From Portulaca oleracea (taxonomy: Eukaryota; Streptophyta; Magnoliopsida; Caryophyllales; Portulacaceae), in contig CM055881.1 of NCBI GenBank assembly GCA_029582165.1, forward strand, positions 20,961,594 to 21,025,593: a stretch of 64,000 bases of DNA. Reading direction: 5' to 3'. Below the pieces are notes generated by a model. The model made no database searches and was not told where the DNA came from. It saw only the letters and a list, made by a program, of their open reading frames with translations. The position numbers were made by a program, and so were the translations under genes. Below, piece by piece: positions 59,056-64,000 of this stretch (position 1 is the first letter of the stretch; every line of letters starts with the position of its first letter).

Positions 59056-59830
59056 TGGAGCATGACATGGTGAGAAAGACTTGCTTGAGTTGAGAAGGAT
59101 GAAGAACTTGCACCCGAAAACCTTAAATAGAGCTTGAATACTTGATATGAACTTGGTAATGGAGGTTTTCACCACCAAGAGTTACAACCCCACCAAGATT
59201 AGGTAATATCACCGCTAATCCATAAAGGAACTTACTTGTTAACACACCCACAAATATTTGAGGCTAAAGTAAGAACAAGATTTGAGAGGAGAGAATTTTG
59301 GGAGAAAACCCTAGCTTTCATTAATTTCCAACAAGTTGAATGCTCTTTTTCTTCTTCAATGCAACGAATATAAACTTAGAAGTGGATGAGAAGACAACAA
59401 AATTACAAGTATGCCACAAAAAAACACGCGTAGAGGAACAAAATGACGCTGAAAGAAAAATAGAGGGGCGCGTCGACAATGTTAGGCGTGACCAGCGCCT
59501 CTTCTAGCGCGGGTCGCGTCTCCTCCAGACGCTTCGGACGTTGGCAAACTCTAAAGGCGGGGCCAACGTCCGGGAGGCACGGTTGGCGCCTATTTCTGGG
59601 CAAAATTTCGATGCGGAGGAGAGGCAAAAGGAGCGGGCGCGACCAACGCCTACCCAAGCGCCGCCTGTATTTTCCTCTTCTTCGGCTTGTCTCTCCGATC
59701 CAGTCCACTTGCGACCCCCGATGGAAAAATAACCATACTCCCTTGGTACAACCCGGCATGATGTTAGGGTTCAAAAGGCCCTCGGGTGTGTTGTCTCGAG
59801 TCTCTAGAGGGGCTGGGGACCTGTTGTACA
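59056..59830 (-). repeat. 5' LTR of the Ty3 element (approximate)
   Basis: From TGGAGCATGACATGG to about GTTGTACA. It aligns with the left LTR from 59097 to 59822 apart from a 240-base segment missing on the left. A GC-rich tract at 59460-59650 (AGCGCGGGTCGCGTC) gives accidental open frames. Confidence 0.65.
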
Positions 59831-61430
59831 TGAACATAGGAGTTAGGAGCATGGTCGTATTGGTCCGAGGAGTCTGAGTTCCAACTTAAGAATCTCACGA
59901 GAGCACCAACCGACTAGGTGTGGGAATCGATGGTTTTGGTAATTGAACTACTATTTTAAGGTAAAAAAGGAAAACATATAGTAAGGTAAGGGCTCGGGGG
60001 TAGTACCGGGACTTTTAACGAAAGACTAAGTACGAAAACTGAGGTTTTAAGGGAGGCGTATATTCGATAACCAAGTGTAAGGATTGTGTGCATACCGGGG
60101 AATAACCGATATTCGATTCCTTTGCACGAGCTAGCATCGATCCCCCCCCCCCCCCCCCCCCCGCTAGTGCGATGAATCGATGTTGTACTTTCCAAAGTCT
60201 ACCATCACTCCCGTGCATGATAGACCTTGATGGTATGAAAACCAATCCTAAGTAATCAATTCCAATTCCCTCTCGCTAGAGTTAGGAGCTGGAATCAATT
60301 AAACCACCCTAGAATTCTAAATTGATGTTCGAAAGGATCCATAACTTCCCGACACCCGATGTCCTTCAACCATCGCAAAGAAATCTAGGACGGAACACTA
60401 ATAATCTCACTAATCACCGTAATTCGGTAATCCCACTACTACAGACTTAATCCTCTATTAGGGGCCTTAATTACCCCCTAACCCTAACGGAATTACTCAC
60501 ACATGGTCATGACTAACATTATTTTAGAAATCACATTAAAACTCAACATGAAACAAGCAAGGCAAAGGAGAAAATCAATAATAACACTAATTAGACTAAT
60601 TAAGAACATAAGCAAGGTAATCAAACAAGTAAAAACACTAATTGAATGCTGAAAGTAAAAGGGAAGAAGAAAACTTACTGAAAGATTGGAATAGATTGAA
60701 AGCTTCAATGTAGAAAGAACAAGAATGAGAAATTCAATTACAAAACCAAAACCCTAATCTAATTACAAGGGTATTAAACCTAATATAAGAACTAATCTAC
60801 GGGGCTAATCCCTAAAACTATACCCTAAACTCCAAAATGAGAATTTGCCCTCAAAAAGGGTAGAGTTTACAATATATAGGTGGGGGAAGAGAGGGCAAAA
60901 CATTGTTGTTTTGCCCGAAAAATAAGTTGGCAAAACTGAAGGTCACGACTGTGAGGTAGGTTTTGTCCAAAACCCATTTTTTCCCCTTGATGAGGTGTCA
61001 CGGGCCTTGAAGTGGGTGGTCACAACCGTGACACCCCGCCGTGCTGTCTAAAACCCATATCTTGTTTTCACCATATCTTCCTCGTCCGACGTTCGATTGA
61101 CTTAATTCTTAACTTTTCGGAAAGCTATAGGAGTCTACTTTCCATTAACATAAGCCTCAAAGTCATAGCATAAGTGTGGATGAGATGGTGACCAAAAGAG
61201 TGGATATATGTCGACTTTCGCACACTTCTTGTCATCGTACTCATAATTCTTTCATCTCAACTTGGAATGGACCTTATGATGTATCATCGAAAAGATCTTT
61301 TAATGAGGAAGAAAGGAATGGATGTAAAGTATGTAGTTTATAGCACTGATCCTCATCTATCCTTGAATCCATCCGATTTTGCCTCTTTTTGCGCACTTTC
61401 CCTCCATTTGCATATAGTTGGCGAAGAAAC
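59831..61430. other. LTR-like non-coding DNA with a poly-C tract
   Basis: No coding region is supported. A run of 22 C lies at 60141-60162. The text at 60940-61180 (for example CACAACCGTGACACCCCGCC) resembles retrotransposon LTR sequence. Boundaries were not found. Confidence 0.45.
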
Positions 61431-61436
61431 CTAACA

Positions 61437-61879
61437 GTCTGTTTGGTTATTAGAGGGGGAGGGGATGGGAGGGTATTAAAGGGGAAGGAAGGGGAAGGGA
61501 GGGGAGGGGAGGGAAAGGAAGGGGACTTATTTCTATCTTGTTTGGATTATAAGTGGAGGGGAATGAAAGGTAAGAGGGGTTAATGGTTGTTTTTGGATTA
61601 GAAAAGGGAGGGAAGGAGGGGGAGGGAAGAAAAATGAAGTAGTTATTATATTAATAAAGTTATTTTCATTTTATTTTAAACATAATGAGTTCCCCTCCCC
61701 TCCATTAACCCTCATATTGGGGGTTAATGAAAAGGAGGTTAATGGAAGGGAATGTGGGGTTAATGGTTCCCCTCCCCTCGCCTCCTATTATTTTTTCCAA
61801 ACAAGATGGAAGCGGATTAATTAATATATTTTCCTTCCCTTCTCCTCCCCTCCCCTCTCATAACCTTAATACAAACAGA
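61437..61879. repeat. G-rich inverted-repeat MITE-like element
   Basis: CTGTTTGGTTATTAGAGGGG at the left and CCCCTCTCATAACC...CAAACAG at the right form imperfect terminal repeats. The arms hold runs of GGGG (61485-61530) and their complement CCCC (61830-61858). Two further G-rich and C-rich pairs lie between. The element is about 440 bp; no target duplication could be fixed. Confidence 0.6.
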
Positions 61880-61984
61880 GGGTAAAAGAGAAGAAAAGTA
61901 ACATAAAAATACTATAATTGTTCATGGAATTGAGGAAAATGCCAAGGGAAAGAGATGTAGTTAGGCACAAAACCAAGCCTAAGT

Positions 61985-62160
61985 AGGACCCATCTAAAGG
62001 ATGACCGAGACAATCTTGGAAGGATCAGAATCAAGGGGAAATTGAACCTCCATGTTCGGGCGAGTGGTTGCAACCCTCTTGGCGTGGCAAACGAGTGAAG
62101 AGTAAGGTATCCGAGCATCTTCACTAATTGAGGAGTATAAATCTGTGGGTCTAAGTACAA
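61985..62160 (-). pseudogene. fragment of the same Ty3 family as 47335-59830
   Basis: Minus-strand residues EDARIPYSSLVCHAKRVATT and NMEVQFPLDSDPSKIVSVIL match the segment at 47885-48010 (EEARVPYSSLVAHAKRIATT). The similarity stops at GGACCCA, the same place at which the two LTRs of the large element begin, so this is the 3' end of a separate truncated copy. Confidence 0.7.
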
Positions 62161-62309
62161 TCACTCCAAAACTTATGGACCCATGGGATTTTACAATCCC
62201 ATGTGGCCTAGGAAGTATGACTATTGATCGGACCCTATGCAATGTAAGTGCAGGAGTGAGACTGATGCCTTACTCCCTATATAAGAAATTGAACTTAGGA
62301 GATTTGTGA

Positions 62310-62990
62310 CCTGTCGACATGACACTGCAAATGGAAGATCACTCTACTAAATGTCCTATAGGTATTTTAGAGTACTTTCCTCTTAGGGTGGGTGATTCCT
62401 ACATGTCCGTAGACTTTATAATCCTTGACTTACACAAAGACCCATTATCCCAAATCATCTTCGAAAGGCCTTTCTTGGCCGCCGTTGGGTGCGTTACTAA
62501 TATGCGAAGGGGAAAATGTGTTTTAAGCTAGAAGATTAGAAGGTCAAATTTGACCTGCATTGGGAACATGAACCAACTACTGGTTTCTTGTGTTGTGGTG
62601 TTGAAACTATTGATACTAATGAGTTTAAGGAGAGACCACTTACAAGTATTAAAGATCCCTATTTTCAAAATGTTTCTGGAAGTTATAAACTTGGTGATGT
62701 GAAGGATTAGGTTCATGTCATTAAACCTCAATCTAATGTTGTTAAGGGCATACCTTTTGTCACTAATGAGGGTCAATTGAGCACATTTTGTTGGCCAAAT
62801 TCTGAAACACATTCATTTGTTGAGAAAGGTGACAAGTTTAGCCCCAACTCGGGGGGTCAAACTTCGAGATTTTAACCGGGGGATGGTGACCCAAAGAATT
62901 CTCATAGTAAGATTGATCGTGGCTCAACTGAATGAAGAGTCGACACTATCGAGCTAACAACATTAAACAAGCGCTTATTGGGAGGCACCC
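62310..62990 (+). pseudogene. Athila-type Ty3 protease fragment
   Basis: The frame at 62319-62531 reads LQMEDHSTKCPIGILEYFPL, RVGDSYMSVDFIILDLHKDP and QIIFERPFLAAVGCV, matching the aspartic protease region of Athila elements (usual form LQLADRS...PVDFVVLD...ILGRPFLAT). It breaks at TAG 62529. In other frames, to about 62875, VKLRDFNRGMVT-like residues appear, and CTTATTGGGAGGCACCCCAA at 62970 resembles the Athila sequence after the polyprotein. The reverse transcriptase and integrase are missing. Confidence 0.75.
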
Positions 62991-64000
62991 CAACTGTATA
63001 ATTTTGTTTCGATTTACAATTTTTATTTTCTTTACTTCTTTTCCTTTTTTTCTAGTTTTTTTTTAGTGCTAACCCTATTTGATTTTGTGAAAAAAGAAAA
63101 AAATGAAAAAAAACAAGAATATGAAAAATAAAACTAACTTATTTTAGCAGGTGAAGAAGAACAAAGGAAGAAAGGAAGCAAGATGAGACGCAGCCAGTGC
63201 CAGACCTGGCAAGGCTGGTGTCTCAGCTAACGACGACATAACAGGTAACTTAAGACGCAGCTAGCTCCCCCTGAGGCATAGGCGGTAGGCTCCGCCTCGC
63301 ACAGAGAAAAGGGTCGGAAGGAACAAAGGAGGCATGGCCAGCACCTGCCAAGGCATGGCACGCGCCTCACTAGACGCGGCTAGCGCCCACATAAGCACCG
63401 ATCACACCTTCTTTTTTTCAAGTATATTTTTTGCATGGTTGATAGTTTGTTTTCAGCAAAAAAAATTTCAAACCCTACACCAGACGCAACCCCCCTGCTC
63501 CAGCCTACCTTGCGCCCTCCTCCTTTATCCTTCTTCTTTAATTTTTCTCTTCTTCTTCCTATTTTCCACTTTAATTCCTCGATTCCCACCATTGTTAATC
63601 CCTCCATAACACCAAACTTTCTACACCATACCTTCCTATTTTCCACTTTAATTCCTCGATTCCCACCATTGAAGTAATATTTTTGCTAGCTTTGGTCTTT
63701 CTTTCAATCTACTTGAACAAGGTATGTTGCTTGCAATTTTTCAATCATTGAATTACTTTCTAGTAATTGGTAATGTTTTGGAGCAAAATTTCGTTGTTCA
63801 AATTTGAGGATTTGACTATATCCACCATTGTTAATTTCATGTTTGTGTATGCTTGTTTGGAACCACATTGTTACAAGTAAGGGTAATTAGGTTGTTTATG
63901 CACTTAGTAATATGTCAAATTCATGGAAACTTAGGAGTAGGACATTGTTTCTGTTAATGGAGTTTTGTAGGTGTTTAACGTGAACCCAGGGGTTAGAAAC
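62991..64000. other. non-coding retrotransposon-like DNA
   Basis: No gene is seen. A GC-rich part (63180-63400) repeats short words such as GACGCAGC and GCTAGCGCC, as retrotransposon LTRs or UTRs often do. A 47-base unit (CCTATTTTCCACTTTAATTC plus CTCGATTCCCACCATTG) occurs twice, at 63557 and 63636. The final 300 bases are AT-rich. Confidence 0.5.

Larger units (their letters stand above)
47335..59830 (-). mobile_element. Ty3/gypsy retrotransposon, split by an MuDR-like element
   Basis: The left and right LTRs share GATGAAGAACTTGCACCC, GGAGGTTTCCACCACCAAGA and the GC-rich part with GTCGCGTCTCCTC. A primer-binding site (59043-59053) and a gag-PR-RT-RH-IN order on the minus strand give the orientation. 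The outer limits are approximate because no target duplication was found. The MuDR-like transposon at 52432-57575 lies just upstream of the gag start, and a further LTR-like piece seems to lie in the leader. Stops and frameshifts in every domain show that the element is dead. Confidence 0.85.

Noticed and set aside
59403..59877. Long open frames on both strands over the right LTR
   Set aside because: Same cause as at 47515; the matching part of the left LTR shows that they are LTR sequence.
63334..63677. Pro/Phe-rich frames near the right edge
   Set aside because: Low-complexity pyrimidine tract translated in several frames; no gene evidence.
1..64000. Disease-resistance (NLR), biosynthetic or symbiosis gene cluster
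   Set aside because: No NB-ARC, LRR, kinase, P450 or transporter motifs were found in any frame; apart from HIR4 all recognisable domains are of transposon origin or captured fragments.

Overview
The window is plant nuclear DNA, most likely from an eudicot: GT-AG introns, a plant HIR-family gene, plant DUF4283/L1-type LINE proteins, and a dense nest of plant transposons. The species cannot be fixed from the sequence. I find one host gene that looks intact; nearly everything else is mobile DNA or its debris.

Layout. 1-3632: AT-rich DNA with a probable mitochondrial insertion (about 560-1480) carrying a chloroplast-type tRNA-Met, followed by two small MITE-like repeats. 3633-8207 (+): a five-exon hypersensitive-induced-reaction protein (HIR4-like, SPFH/prohibitin family, 292 aa) with repeats in introns 1 and 2. 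8688-14801 (-): decayed Ty1/copia element sitting in a TA microsatellite. 15021-19370: CACTA transposon (3-bp TTT duplication) with several exon-like host-looking pieces. 19867-21707: long-inverted-repeat element, itself hit by a Mutator-like Pack-MULE (20090-21319, 9-bp duplication) that carries a broken enoyl-CoA isomerase copy. 21871-29440: Stowaway-like MITE split by a LINE, the LINE in turn split by a short copia element with gag and protease only (24204-26780). 31838-40018: Ty3 remnant (gag only) whose right LTR is split by a second CACTA (35837-39977) holding a 51-bp minisatellite and a large hairpin. 40680-45962: hAT transposon with a decayed transposase, split by a small MULE-like element. 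About 47335-59830 (-): Ty3/gypsy element with broken gag-pol, interrupted by an MuDR-like transposon (52432-57575). 59831-64000: further LTR-retrotransposon debris, a G-rich inverted repeat element and an Athila-type protease fragment.

How the parts relate. The host gene encodes a membrane-anchored scaffold protein; nothing nearby forms a pathway with it. The remaining coding sequences belong to transposons and are mostly interrupted by stops, frameshifts or later insertions. The clearest structural results are the nested insertions with matching target-site duplications, the ECI-carrying Pack-MULE, and the MuDR-like element whose second, convergent gene encodes a GRF zinc finger, a coiled coil and a C-terminal membrane segment.
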